This document shows, in pieces, positions 25,096-39,842 of a stretch of DNA of 45,955 bases. The notes under the pieces are model-generated. The model had not been told where the DNA came from, ran no database searches, and saw only the letters and a program-made list of their open reading frames with translations. The stretch's first letter is position 1. Each line of letters begins with the position of its first letter. This stretch comes from Planctomycetota bacterium (GTDB lineage: Bacteria; Planctomycetota; UBA11346): assembly GCA_022841245.1 (NCBI GenBank), contig JALHRW010000015.1, positions 1-45,955 of the forward strand, written 5' to 3'. A program made the position numbers and the translations under genes.

Positions 25096-26545
25096 CCTTC
25101 GCCTTCTTCTTCCGCTCAGCCCGGTACTTCTTCAGCGCGTCCTTGTCCTCGCGCTTCTGGAACAGGCGGTTCGGGTTGGGCATGAAGGCGCCGGGGTTGG
25201 CCAGCTGCTCGGGCGTCAGCTCCTCCTGGCTCGGCAGCTTGCCGGCCATGTCCTGGATGTCGCCCATCTTGCCCATCATCTTCTTCATCATGTCGAAGTG
25301 CTTGAGCAGGGTCTGCACTTCCGAGGTGGTCGAGCCGGCGCCCATGGCGATGCGGCGGCGGCGGCTCATCTCGATCAGGTCGGGATGGTTGCGCTCCCAC
25401 TTGGTCATCGAGTCGATGATCACGCCGTAGCGCTTGAAGATCTTCTCGTCGACCGGCAGCGAGGCGAACTTGGCGCCCACACCCGGGATCAGGCCGAGCA
25501 GGTCCTTGAGCGAGCCCATCTTGGCGATGGCCTTCAGCTGGTCCTGGAAGTCGGTGAGGTCGAACTTGTTCTTGAGGATGCGCTCCTCGATGTGCTTGGC
25601 CTGCTTCTCGTCGACCGCGCCCTGCGCCTTCTCGACGAAGGAGAGGATGTCGCCCATGCCGAGGATGCGGCGGGCGTAGCGGTCGGGATGGAAGGGCTGC
25701 AGGCCGTCCATCTTCTCGGAGATGCCGACGAACTTGATCGGCCGGCCGACCACGTGGCGCAGCGAGACGATGGCGCCACCACGGGCGTCGCCGTCGAGCT
25801 TGGTCACCACCACGCCGGTCAGCGGCAGGCGCTGGTGGAAGGCCTTGGACGAGTTGACCGCATCCTGGCCGGTCATCGCGTCGACCACCAGCAGGGTGGC
25901 ATGGGGCTTGGTCCGCGCGTGGATCTCGGCGATCTCGCCCATCAGGTCGTCATCGACGTGCAGTCGGCCGGCGGTGTCGAGGATGACGACGTCACGATTG
26001 TCGAGGCGGGCCGCCTCGATGCCGCGGGCGCACAGCTCGGGCGGCTTCACGCCGGCCTGGTGGAACACCGGGCAGCCGACCTGCTCGCCGAGGATCTTGA
26101 GCTGTTCGATGGCGGCCGGGCGCTGCAGGTCGGCGGCGACCAGCATGACGCGCTTGCCGTTCTCCTTGAGCAGCCGGGCGAGCTTGGCGCAGGTGGTGGT
26201 CTTGCCCGAGCCCTGCAGGCCGGCCATCAGGATGACGGTCGGACCGTCCTTGGCGTCGGCGAAAGGCAGGTCGCTGTCGCTCTCGCCCATCATCGCGATC
26301 AGCTCGTCGTGCACGACCTGCACGACCTGCTGGGCCGGGGTGACGCCGGAGATCAGCTCCTGGCCGACCGCCTTGGCCTCGACCCGCGAGAGGAACTCGC
26401 GCACCACGTCGACCGCGACGTCGGCTTCCAGCAGCGCGCGACGGACTTCTTTCAGCCCATCGCGGATGTTGTCGGCGGAGAGGTTCTGCTGCTTGCGGAA
26501 ACGCTCGAAGACGTTGCCGATGCGCTCTGAGATGAATTCGAACAT
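25073..26545 (-). CDS. ffh: Signal recognition particle protein Ffh
   Basis: The 490-aa GTPase binds 4.5S RNA and targets ribosomes making membrane proteins to FtsY. Visible parts are the N domain, the G domain with GLQGSGKTTTCAKLA (about 109-123), DTAGRLHVDDDLM, TKLDGDARGGA, and the Met-rich M domain (DMMKKMMGKMGDIQDM, with the RNA-binding RRRRIAMGAGSTTSEV). The basic C-terminus (KKKAKAKKANRR) is long. It is transcribed with folK, which ends 15 bases upstream. Confidence 0.97.
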   Translation of the reverse strand: MFEFISERIGNVFERFRKQQNLSADNIRDGLKEVRRALLEADVAVDVVREFLSRVEAKAVGQELISGVTPAQQVVQVVHDELIAMMGESDSDLPFADAKDGPTVILMAGLQGSGKTTTCAKLARLLKENGKRVMLVAADLQRPAAIEQLKILGEQVGCPVFHQAGVKPPELCARGIEAARLDNRDVVILDTAGRLHVDDDLMGEIAEIHARTKPHATLLVVDAMTGQDAVNSSKAFHQRLPLTGVVVTKLDGDARGGAIVSLRHVVGRPIKFVGISEKMDGLQPFHPDRYARRILGMGDILSFVEKAQGAVDEKQAKHIEERILKNKFDLTDFQDQLKAIAKMGSLKDLLGLIPGVGAKFASLPVDEKIFKRYGVIIDSMTKWERNHPDLIEMSRRRRIAMGAGSTTSEVQTLLKHFDMMKKMMGKMGDIQDMAGKLPSQEELTPEQLANPGAFMPNPNRLFQKREDKDALKKYRAERKKKAKAKKANRR

Positions 26546-26560
26546 GGCGACCCTGACGGG

Positions 26561-27040
26561 TCAGGCTCTGACGGGAGCGGGTCGCAGGCTAAGGGAGGCG
26601 GCGAGGTCGGCAACCGTGCAGCCGAGGGTCGGGTGGCGCCAGCGCGGGGCGATGGCGACGAGCGGCTCCAGCACGAAGAGCCGTTGGTGCAGCCGCGGAT
26701 GCGGCAGGGCCAGCACCGGGCTGTCGACCATCGTGCCGTCCTCGGCCAGCAGCAGGTCGAGGTCCAGCGTACGCGGTCCCCAGCGCACCTCGCGCACCCG
26801 GCCGCAGGCCGACTCGGCCCGGCGCAGGGCGTCGAGCAGGCTGTGCGGACCGAGGGTGGTGGCGACGATCCAGGCCGAATTGCGGAAGGGGGGCTGGGGC
26901 GGGCCGCCGACCGGGGCGGTGGTGATCCAGGGGGCCTCGGCCTCGACCTGGACGCCGTCGGCGGCGAGCAGGGCCCTGGCCCGGGTGGCGGTGGCGGGGA
27001 CATCGCCGAGGTTCCCGCCGATGCCGACCGCGTAGCGCAT
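26561..27040 (-). CDS. folK: 2-amino-4-hydroxy-6-hydroxymethyldihydropteridine pyrophosphokinase
   Basis: The 159-aa protein transfers pyrophosphate from ATP to the pterin precursor of folate. HPPK signatures are VGIGGNLGD at the N-terminus, FRNSAWIV, and WGPRTLDLDLLL followed by LPHPRLHQRLFVLEPL. The start ATG is at 27038-27040; the longer open frame upstream is shadow of carA. It is first in a folK-ffh operon and diverges from carA. Confidence 0.95.
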   Translation of the reverse strand: MRYAVGIGGNLGDVPATATRARALLAADGVQVEAEAPWITTAPVGGPPQPPFRNSAWIVATTLGPHSLLDALRRAESACGRVREVRWGPRTLDLDLLLAEDGTMVDSPVLALPHPRLHQRLFVLEPLVAIAPRWRHPTLGCTVADLAASLSLRPAPVRA

Positions 27041-27053
27041 GGCGGGGTCATAG

Positions 27054-27081
27054 CGGCCAGCGGCCAGCGGCCAGCGGCCAG
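27054..27081. repeat. Short heptamer array (4 units of CGGCCAG) between folK and carA
   Basis: Four perfect CGGCCAG units, which are GGCCAGC in rotated phase, are followed by degenerate copies to about 27096. The array sits in the 102-base divergent promoter gap, 14 bases upstream of the folK start and about 60 bases before carA. Confidence 0.9.
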
Positions 27082-27142
27082 GGCCCAGCCAGCTGGTTGC
27101 CATCCTGGCGACAGCCCAACACTCCCGCCCCCGGAGCCGCCC

Positions 27143-28279
27143 ATGACCGACCGCGCCGCCCGCCTCGTATTCGCCGATGGTACCATCTTCCGCGGGCGTT
27201 CCGTCGGCGCGATCGGCACCACCACCGGCGAGGCGGTGTTCAACACCGGCATGACCGGGTACCAGGAGGTCCTCAGCGACCCCAGCTACCGCGGCCAGAT
27301 CGTCACCATGACCTACCCGGAGATCGGCAACTACGGGATCACTCCGCTGGACATGGAGAGCGAGCGCGCCCAGGTCAGCGGCTTCGTCATGCGCGACTGC
27401 TGCGCAGTGCCGTCGAACTTCCGCTCGGTCGAGAGCCTGCCCGACTTCCTCAAGCGCTCCGGCATCGTCGCCATCGACGGCGTCGACACCCGCGCCATCA
27501 CCCGCCGGCTGCGCGTCTCCGGCGTGGTCAATGCCGTGATCAGCAGCGAAGACGCCAGCGACGCCGAGCTGATCGCGCGGGTCAAGCAGGCCCCGTCGAT
27601 GAGCGGACTCGACCTGGCGACCGTGGTCTCGTGCAAGACCGCCTACGACTGGGACGAGCCCAGCGACCGCGTGAAATTCGGCACCCCGGTCGAATGGCCG
27701 GCGCTGAGCGGCAGGCCGCTGGTCGTGGCGATCGATTGCGGGGTCAAGCGCAACATCCTGCGCCTGCTGGTCTCGTGCGGCTTCCGCGTCCGCGTGGTAC
27801 CGAGCACGGCCAGCGCCGCCGAGATCCTCGCGCTCCAGCCGCGCGGCATCTTCCTCTCCAACGGTCCCGGCGACCCGGCCGCCGTCACCAGCGTCATCGC
27901 CAGCGTGAAGGACCTGCTCAAGACCGACGTGCCGGTGTTCGGCATCTGCCTCGGCCACCAGCTCCTCGGCCTCGCCTACGGCGCCACGACCTACAAGCTG
28001 AAGTTCGGCCATCGCGGCTCGAACCACCCGATCAAGCGCCTGTCCGACGGCAAGGTCGAGATCGCCAGCCACAACCACGGCTTCGCCGTCGACCCCAAGT
28101 CGCTGCCCGCGGGCGTGCGCATGAGCCACGTCAACCTCAACGACATGACCTGCGCCGGCATCGAACACGAGACGAAGGCGCAGTTCTCGGTGCAGTACCA
28201 CCCCGAGGCCGCCCCCGGCCCGGCGGATCCGCTCTACCTCTTCAAGCGCTTCGCCGACGCGGTTGCCGCCAAGGGCTAG
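27143..28279 (+). CDS. carA: Carbamoyl-phosphate synthase small subunit (glutaminase)
   Basis: The 378-aa subunit hydrolyses glutamine and passes ammonia to CarB for arginine and pyrimidine synthesis. The N-terminal domain contains GEAVFNTGMTGYQEVLSDPSY. The C-terminal class I glutaminase carries GICLGHQLLGLA (nucleophile Cys), the His of YHPEAAPGP and the following Glu. carB is not in the window. mtnA follows on the same strand after 77 bases containing a small hairpin at 28288-28304. Confidence 0.97.
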   Translation: MTDRAARLVFADGTIFRGRSVGAIGTTTGEAVFNTGMTGYQEVLSDPSYRGQIVTMTYPEIGNYGITPLDMESERAQVSGFVMRDCCAVPSNFRSVESLPDFLKRSGIVAIDGVDTRAITRRLRVSGVVNAVISSEDASDAELIARVKQAPSMSGLDLATVVSCKTAYDWDEPSDRVKFGTPVEWPALSGRPLVVAIDCGVKRNILRLLVSCGFRVRVVPSTASAAEILALQPRGIFLSNGPGDPAAVTSVIASVKDLLKTDVPVFGICLGHQLLGLAYGATTYKLKFGHRGSNHPIKRLSDGKVEIASHNHGFAVDPKSLPAGVRMSHVNLNDMTCAGIEHETKAQFSVQYHPEAAPGPADPLYLFKRFADAVAAKG

Positions 28280-28356
28280 CTGGCACCCCGGGCCCGAAGC
28301 CCGGTTGCGGACGCCAGCGGCCGGTTCATGCTGCGCCTCCCGCCCTGGAGCCTGTC

Positions 28357-29442
<1,086 letters not shown>

Positions 29443-29448
29443 GTCGTC

Positions 29449-29483
29449 GCTGGCTGCTGGCTGCTGGCTGCTGCCCGCTGGTT
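29449..29483. repeat. Short heptamer array (GCTGGCT, about 5 units) after mtnA
   Basis: Three perfect GCTGGCT units and two degenerate ones (GCTGCCC, GCTGGTT) begin 6 bases past the mtnA stop, in the gap before rpsO. Confidence 0.85.
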
Positions 29484-29593
29484 GCGCAACTCGTCTTCTC
29501 CTATAGCCTCCCGCCCTCCCAGGCGTGGGTCAGCGTTCACGCGGACGCCTCCCAGGCCCTTCCCAATCCACCCGCACCCCGGGGACGCGTCAC

Positions 29594-29869
29594 ATGCCTC
29601 TCGACACCACCACCAAAGCCAAGCTGATCAGCGAGTTCGGCGGCAACGTCAAGAACACCGGATCGGCTCCCGTGCAGGTCGCCCTGCTCTCCGAGCGGAT
29701 CAACCAGCTCACCGAGCACCTCAAGGGCCACAAGAAGGACTTCCACAGCCGTCGTGGTCTCCTCCTGATGGTCGCCCAGCGCGCCCGCCTGCTGAAGTAC
29801 ATCACCAAGACCGATATCGAAGGCTACCGCAAGCTGACCGAGAAGCTCGGCATCCGCCAGAAGGCCTAA
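29594..29869 (+). CDS. rpsO: Ribosomal protein uS15
   Basis: The 91-aa protein includes TGSAPVQVALLSERINQLTEHLKGHKKDFHSRRGLLLMVAQRARLLKY, the 16S rRNA-binding core of S15. The ATG at 29594 gives the usual length. It is followed by a terminator and then pnp, the conserved rpsO-pnp order of many bacteria. Confidence 0.97.
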   Translation: MPLDTTTKAKLISEFGGNVKNTGSAPVQVALLSERINQLTEHLKGHKKDFHSRRGLLLMVAQRARLLKYITKTDIEGYRKLTEKLGIRQKA

Positions 29870-29879
29870 GCCATCTCCC

Positions 29880-29910
29880 AGCCCCGGGCATCCGCCCGGG
29901 GCTGTTTTCT
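29880..29910 (+). terminator. Rho-independent terminator after rpsO
   Basis: A 10-bp perfect stem (29880-29889 with 29894-29903) and a 4-base loop are followed by GTTTTCTTTC. In other bacteria RNA cleavage between rpsO and pnp regulates pnp; here the hairpin may separate the two transcripts. Confidence 0.88.
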
Positions 29911-30054
29911 TTCTCTCTCTTTCACAACCCGAACATCAACCCAGCCGCGCCCCTGGTCGCCTCTCCTTACCGCCGCCGACACCGTTCGACGTCGATATGG
30001 ACAGGCCGAGGGATCCGCGCGGCGCCTGGGGCCACCGCGCCCCAAGGAGCTCCC

Positions 30055-32367
<2,313 letters not shown>

Positions 32368-32399
32368 TCCCAGCACGAGCTGGTTTCTCCCGCTGTTTC

Positions 32400-32438
32400 G
32401 CAAACACCCGCCGGCACCGCCGGCGGGTGTTTGCGTTT
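32400..32438 (+). terminator. Rho-independent terminator after pnp
   Basis: A 16-bp perfect stem (32400-32415 with 32419-32434) closes an ACC loop and is followed by GTTT. Confidence 0.9.
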
Positions 32439-32455
32439 CCGGACTTGATCGATTC

Positions 32456-32496
32456 GTTCTGTATACTAGAACCATAGTCGTTCCAATATATAGAAC
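32456..32496 (+). promoter_or_regulatory. Tandem operator pair upstream of the IclR-PhyH operon
   Basis: Two 17-bp inverted repeats share the form GTTCY-N7-AGAAC: GTTCT...AGAAC at 32456-32472 and GTTCC...AGAAC at 32480-32496. Their centres are 24 bases apart. They end 2 bases before the regulator ATG, contain a -10-like TATACT (32462-32467), and are strongly AT-rich for this genome. Autoregulation by the encoded IclR protein is the simplest inference. Confidence 0.65.
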
Positions 32497-32498
32497 AC

Positions 32499-33215
32499 AT
32501 GAACAACACCCTGGCCAACGGCCTCCACCTGCTCGCCGAACTCAGCGCCACCGCTGCGGCGCACTCCGTTACCGAGCTGGCGACCCGGCTGCAGCTGCCC
32601 AAGAGCCACGCCCACCGCCTGCTGCAGAGCCTGGTCGAGCTGGGCTACGCGGTGCAGGATCCCGATCGCCGCTACCGCATCGGCCTCGAACCGCTGGCGA
32701 TCAGCAAGGCCCTGCTCGCCAACCATCCGCTGCGCATCCTGGCCATGCCGCACCTGCATCGTCTCGCCGAGGCGACCGGCATGGACGCCATCGCCACCGT
32801 GCCCCACCGGGGCGGCGCGGCCATCATCCTCGCCGCGGTCTATCCCGGCGGCGAGCAGCGCGATACGATCTCGGCGGTCGGCAACCGGCTGGGCCATCCC
32901 GGCTCCGCCACCGGCGCGCTCTTCGCCTGCCTCATCCCCGGCTTCGCTGCCGTCGAGGGACTGACCTCCGCCCGCCGCCGCACCATCGCTCGCGAACTGG
33001 TGGCGGTGCGCGATCCCGGCTTCTCCGGCACGACCAACGGCATGGCCGCTGCCGTGCGCACCAGCGATGGGATGGTGGTCGGCGGTCTCGGCCTTTCCGC
33101 CCCCGGACGGGTCTTCGCCGAGCGCTACGAGCGCGGCCGCGCCCTGCTGCGCGCCGCCGCCGATGCGATCGAGGGCCAGCTTGCCGAGCCATCCACCCAG
33201 GAGGTCGAACGATGA
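32499..33215 (+). CDS. IclR-family transcriptional regulator
   Basis: The 238-aa protein has an N-terminal winged helix-turn-helix (about residues 5-65, SVTELATRLQLPKSHAHRLLQSLVELGYAVQDPDRRYRIG) and the C-terminal IclR effector domain (LHRLAEATGMDAIATV, GHPGSATGALFACL, GFSGTTNGMAAAV and GGLGLSAP). Its stop overlaps the PhyH gene start as ATGA, so the dioxygenase is its likely target. The paired palindromes in its promoter support negative autoregulation. Confidence 0.92.
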   Translation: MNNTLANGLHLLAELSATAAAHSVTELATRLQLPKSHAHRLLQSLVELGYAVQDPDRRYRIGLEPLAISKALLANHPLRILAMPHLHRLAEATGMDAIATVPHRGGAAIILAAVYPGGEQRDTISAVGNRLGHPGSATGALFACLIPGFAAVEGLTSARRRTIARELVAVRDPGFSGTTNGMAAAVRTSDGMVVGGLGLSAPGRVFAERYERGRALLRAAADAIEGQLAEPSTQEVER

Positions 33216-34102
33216 ACGCCACTGCCACCGCCACCCAGCCGTTCCTGCATGACGGCTATGTCGAGGAGTACCGCGAGCGCGGCTACACCATCCTGCGCGG
33301 CGTATTCACGGCGGCGGAGATCGCGGCGCTCAAGCAGGCCTTCGACCGCACCTACGCCGAAGGCATGACGCATCGCGCCACCTGGCGGCACCAGAACCGC
33401 ACCTTCTGGGTGAGCGAGCATCCCACCGTCGGCCGCTTCGTCAGCGGCTGCCAGTGGCAGGCCTGGGCCGACCCGGTGCTCGATCGGGTGCGCAACGACC
33501 CGCGCATGCTCGCCATCCTCAAGCCGCTGATCGGCGAGGATATCAAGCAGATCATCAACCAGATGCACTGGAAGACGCCCGGCACCGGCTACAACTGGGG
33601 GCTGCACCAGGATGTGCGTTCGCGTACGCCGGCGCATTGCTTCCGCGAACTCGGCACCAGCTACGTGCAGACCGCTATCGGCATCGATCGCCACTGGGCG
33701 GGGAACGGAGCGATGAAGCTACTGCCGTTCAGCCACACGCGCGGCAACCTGCAGATCGACGGCGGCGCCAACCACCACTACGACACGCGCGAGGAGGGGG
33801 TGGCGAAGGCCGGCCTCGACCCCGCCAAGCTGATCGACTGCGAACTGGCGGAGGGCGACGTCGCGCTGTGGGGGCCGTACATGATCCATGGCGGCGGCAT
33901 CAACACGACCGCCGACAACTACCGCCGGCTGTACATCAACGGCTACGTCAAGGCGGCGAACTGCGACCGCGGCCAGCCCGTCTTCCACCGTGGCCAGCCG
34001 GTGCCGCTGACCATCCCCGCGCTGATCCAGTACGAGGACCTCTACGTGCGGCCCGAGCCGCACTACCCGACCGACAAGGCCAGCCAGCTGCAGCGCGACT
34101 GA
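33212..34102 (+). CDS. Phytanoyl-CoA dioxygenase (PhyH) family Fe(II)/2-oxoglutarate oxygenase
   Basis: The 296-aa protein shows the double-stranded beta-helix oxygenase pattern: iron ligands in GLHQD (His132, Asp134) and MIHGGG (His226), and an Arg (about 238) for 2-oxoglutarate. GTSYVQTAIGIDRHWAGNGAMKLLPFSH is the usual family core. The start at 33212 is fixed by the ATGA overlap and a GGAGG just upstream. Family members hydroxylate diverse small molecules; PVC genomes carry many in catabolic loci, and the substrate here is unknown. Confidence 0.9.
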   Translation: MNATATATQPFLHDGYVEEYRERGYTILRGVFTAAEIAALKQAFDRTYAEGMTHRATWRHQNRTFWVSEHPTVGRFVSGCQWQAWADPVLDRVRNDPRMLAILKPLIGEDIKQIINQMHWKTPGTGYNWGLHQDVRSRTPAHCFRELGTSYVQTAIGIDRHWAGNGAMKLLPFSHTRGNLQIDGGANHHYDTREEGVAKAGLDPAKLIDCELAEGDVALWGPYMIHGGGINTTADNYRRLYINGYVKAANCDRGQPVFHRGQPVPLTIPALIQYEDLYVRPEPHYPTDKASQLQRD

Positions 34103-34327
34103 GCTTGTTTGCTCGTGGGGCGCTGCCCCACGTCCCCGCCGGGGGCTGCTGCCCCCGGATCCCCCGCCAAGCCCGGCTCACTGACGTTCGCCGATCGCGT
34201 GGACGCCGTCAGTGGAGGCTGCTCGGCGACGGCCAAGCCTGCGCCTGCGCTGCCAACCACGCACAATCTCCGGACATGCCGGCATCGCTGACCGCTGGCA
34301 CCACCCTCCCCGGGCAGAGAGCGTCCG
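34103..34327. other. Non-coding gap with GC-rich double hairpin
   Basis: The 225-base gap after the PhyH gene begins GCTTGTTT and contains two perfect hairpins: GTGGGGC/GCCCCAC (34115-34121 with 34125-34131) and CCGGGGGC/GCCCCCGG (34139-34146 with 34151-34158). The opening resembles the one after groES. The rest has no convincing coding content; the hairpins may end transcription. Confidence 0.5.
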
Positions 34328-34858
34328 TCAGGCGTACCAGACGTGGCGGGCGATCTCGTTTGCCACGGTGCGGGGCAGCAGCCCAGCGACGTCTGCGCCG
34401 GTGCGTAGGCGCTCGCGTACCAGGCTGCTGCTGATCTCCGGCAGCGCGCCGGGGTGCCGGTCGTAGCCGCCGCGCGGCACGCAGAGGATCTCGACCAGGC
34501 GCGCGAGGTCGGCGCCACGGTGCCACTTGGGCATGTCCGAGGCCGTGTCCGTCCCGCCGACCAGCAGCCAGCGATGGCCCGGGTTCTCGCGTTGGATCAG
34601 CTCGACCAGGTCGACGGTGTAGCCGGTCGAGCGCAGCTCCTCGTCGCGCAATTCGCAGAATGGCAGGTCGGCGAAGGCCAGCTGGCACAGCTGCCAGCGT
34701 TGGTCCCACGCCGACAGGGCCTTGGCATACGGGTGGTTGGCAGACGGCAGCACCCACACCCGGTCGGCTCCGCCGCACCAGCGCGCCCAGGCGGCCGCCA
34801 GGACGTGGCCAAGGTGGGGCGGGTCGAAGCTGCCGCCGAAGAGGGCGATGGTGGCCAC
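34328..34858 (-). CDS. nadD: Nicotinate-nucleotide adenylyltransferase
   Basis: The 176-aa enzyme adenylylates nicotinate mononucleotide in NAD synthesis. It starts with GTG (34856-34858) and has the nucleotidyltransferase motif GGSFDPPHLGH (residues 8-18) and ISSSLVRERL near the C-terminus (usually ISST-IR). It diverges from htpG; the 209-base gap holds a sigma-54-like promoter and a long heptamer array. Confidence 0.94.
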   Translation of the reverse strand: MATIALFGGSFDPPHLGHVLAAAWARWCGGADRVWVLPSANHPYAKALSAWDQRWQLCQLAFADLPFCELRDEELRSTGYTVDLVELIQRENPGHRWLLVGGTDTASDMPKWHRGADLARLVEILCVPRGGYDRHPGALPEISSSLVRERLRTGADVAGLLPRTVANEIARHVWYA

Positions 34859-34874
34859 GGGCGCAGTTTACAGG

Positions 34875-34890
34875 TGGCACACGGTTTGCA
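34875..34890 (+). promoter_or_regulatory. Sigma-54-type -24/-12 promoter upstream of htpG
   Basis: TGGCACACGGTTTGCA has the consensus TGGCAC at -24, the invariant GG-N10-GC spacing (GG 34876-34877, GC 34888-34889) and TTGCA at -12. Transcription would begin near 34901, giving an htpG leader of about 167 bases that contains the heptamer array. Assignment is by consensus match only. Confidence 0.65.
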
Positions 34891-34929
34891 TTAGACGGGC
34901 GCACTGGGCCAGAACGACCCGGCTGACCA

Positions 34930-35048
34930 GACCAGCGACCAGCGACCAGCGACCAGCGACCAGCGACCAGCGACCAGCGACCAGCGACCAGCGACCAGCG
35001 ACCAGCGACCAGCGACCAGCGACCAGCGACCAGCCACCAGCCACCAGT
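34930..35048. repeat. Heptamer array (17 units, mainly GACCAGC) in the htpG leader
   Basis: Fifteen perfect GACCAGC units (34930-35034) are followed by CACCAGC and CACCAGT. The array ends 19 bases before the htpG ATG and is the longest perfect run in the window. Confidence 0.97.
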
Positions 35049-35067
35049 CACACCAACCAGACCCTCC

Positions 35068-36942
<1,875 letters not shown>

Positions 36943-37062
36943 GCCTGGGGCAATGGCTGGGCCATCTTGGTCAGAATGACCCACCGGCGAGCGGACGCTC
37001 GTCGGCCCTAGGTCGCAACTCGTTGTCATTACGCTCTTTGCGCCACTACGACCCGGCCAGGA

Positions 37063-37079
37063 TTGGCACACCCCATGCT
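37063..37079 (+). promoter_or_regulatory. Sigma-54-type promoter upstream of the receiver-dnaK pair
   Basis: TTGGCACACCCCATGCT carries TTGGCAC at -24 and ATGC at -12 with the invariant GG-N10-GC spacing (GG 37065-37066, GC 37077-37078). The expected transcription start (about 37090) is only 4 bases before the receiver ATG, so its leader would be very short. Match is good but not perfect. Confidence 0.55.
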
Positions 37080-37093
37080 ACCTCCCCGGTGCC

Positions 37094-37462
37094 ATGGCCC
37101 CCGCCAACCACATCGTGCTCATCGCTGACGACGACCGCCTGGTGCGCGAATCGCTCGGCGATGCCTTCGACGGGTTCGGCTGGGACGTGCGCACAGCGGC
37201 CTGTGGCGGCGACGCCATCCGCGTGCTCGAAGGTCAGCGTCTCGACCTGCTCATGTCCGACATCGACATGCCGGACATGACCGGGTTCCAGCTGCTGAGC
37301 TGGGTGCGCGGCCACGCTTCGCAGCCGCCGGTCGTGCTGATGAGCGCGCGCGCCGACGAGGCGCTCGGCCGTACTGCGCTGGCGGAGGGGGCAATCACCC
37401 TGCTGGCCAAGCCGGTCGAAGTCGCTCGGCTGAATAACGTCATCAACTCTCTCTTTCACTGA
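37094..37462 (+). CDS. Single-domain response regulator (CheY-like receiver)
   Basis: The 122-aa protein is a receiver domain only: acidic pocket ADDD (residues 11-14), phosphoacceptor Asp56 in [13 protein letters not shown], the Ser of VVLMSAR, and the conserved Lys in LLAKPVE. No output domain follows, so it must act by protein contacts. It ends 11 bases before dnaK on the same strand, almost certainly one transcript. Its kinase partner is not in the window. Confidence 0.92.
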   Translation: MAPANHIVLIADDDRLVRESLGDAFDGFGWDVRTAACGGDAIRVLEGQRLDLLMSDIDMPDMTGFQLLSWVRGHASQPPVVLMSARADEALGRTALAEGAITLLAKPVEVARLNNVINSLFH

Positions 37463-37473
37463 AGGAACATCAC

Positions 37474-39399
<1,926 letters not shown>

Positions 39400-39408
39400 G
39401 CTCTTTGC

Positions 39409-39485
39409 CTGGGGAGGGGCTTGGTCGCTGCGTACGGGATGGCTGATGCCATTGTCCCCGTGCCCCGCGAGTCGCCCCTCCCCAG
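39409..39485. other. Long-range inverted repeat in the dnaK-groES gap
   Basis: CTGGGGAGGGGC (39409-39420) and GCCCCTCCCCAG (39474-39485) are perfect 12-base complements enclosing 53 bases. RNA across the gap could fold into one large stem, which might end dnaK transcripts or mark processing before groES. No CIRCE element is seen. Confidence 0.5.
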
Positions 39486-39536
39486 ACCCCACCCTAGAAC
39501 ACTCGAACACACCTTTCCAACCAGGAGTCCATTCCC

Positions 39537-39842
39537 ATGGCAGCAGCCCCCAAGTCCGCCCTCCAGCCCATCGGCTCGCACGTCATCGTGACGCGTTCGA
39601 GTGCAGCCGAGAAGAGCACCGGCGGCATCATCATTCCCGAGAAGGCCAAGGACAAGCCGAAGGAAGGCAAGGTCGTCGCCGTCGGACCCGGCAAGGTCCT
39701 CGAGGATGGCAAGCGCCAGGCCATGCAGCTGAAGGCCGGTGACCGCGTGCTGTTCAGCAGCTACGCCGGCACCGAGGTCAAGGTTGGTGGCGAGGAGTAT
39801 CTGGTGATGGAAGAAACGGATATCTTCGCTGTCATCGAGTAG
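39537..39842 (+). CDS. groES: Co-chaperonin GroES
   Basis: The 101-aa protein has the GroES core: LQPIGSHVIVTR, the mobile loop region EKSTGGIIIPEKAKDKPKEGKVVAVGPG, GDRVLFSSYAGTEV and EEYLVMEETDIFAVIE. It caps GroEL. AGGAG lies about 11 bases upstream of the ATG. groEL is not next to it; the following 271 bases are non-coding. Confidence 0.96.
   Translation: MAAAPKSALQPIGSHVIVTRSSAAEKSTGGIIIPEKAKDKPKEGKVVAVGPGKVLEDGKRQAMQLKAGDRVLFSSYAGTEVKVGGEEYLVMEETDIFAVIE

Noticed and set aside
28288-28304. Terminator between carA and mtnA
   Set aside because: A 6-bp GC stem exists but no T-run follows; read-through is just as likely.
34930-35048. Possible CRISPR array
   Set aside because: Units are 7 bases, directly adjoining, with no unique spacers; this is a tandem repeat, not CRISPR.
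39411-39434. Sigma-54 site before groES
   Set aside because: GG-N10-GC spacing can be found, but the -24 box (GGGGCTT) does not match TGGCAC.
39481-39536. CIRCE/HrcA operator before groES
   Set aside because: Only a partial half-site (AACACTC) is seen; the GAGTGCTAA partner is missing.
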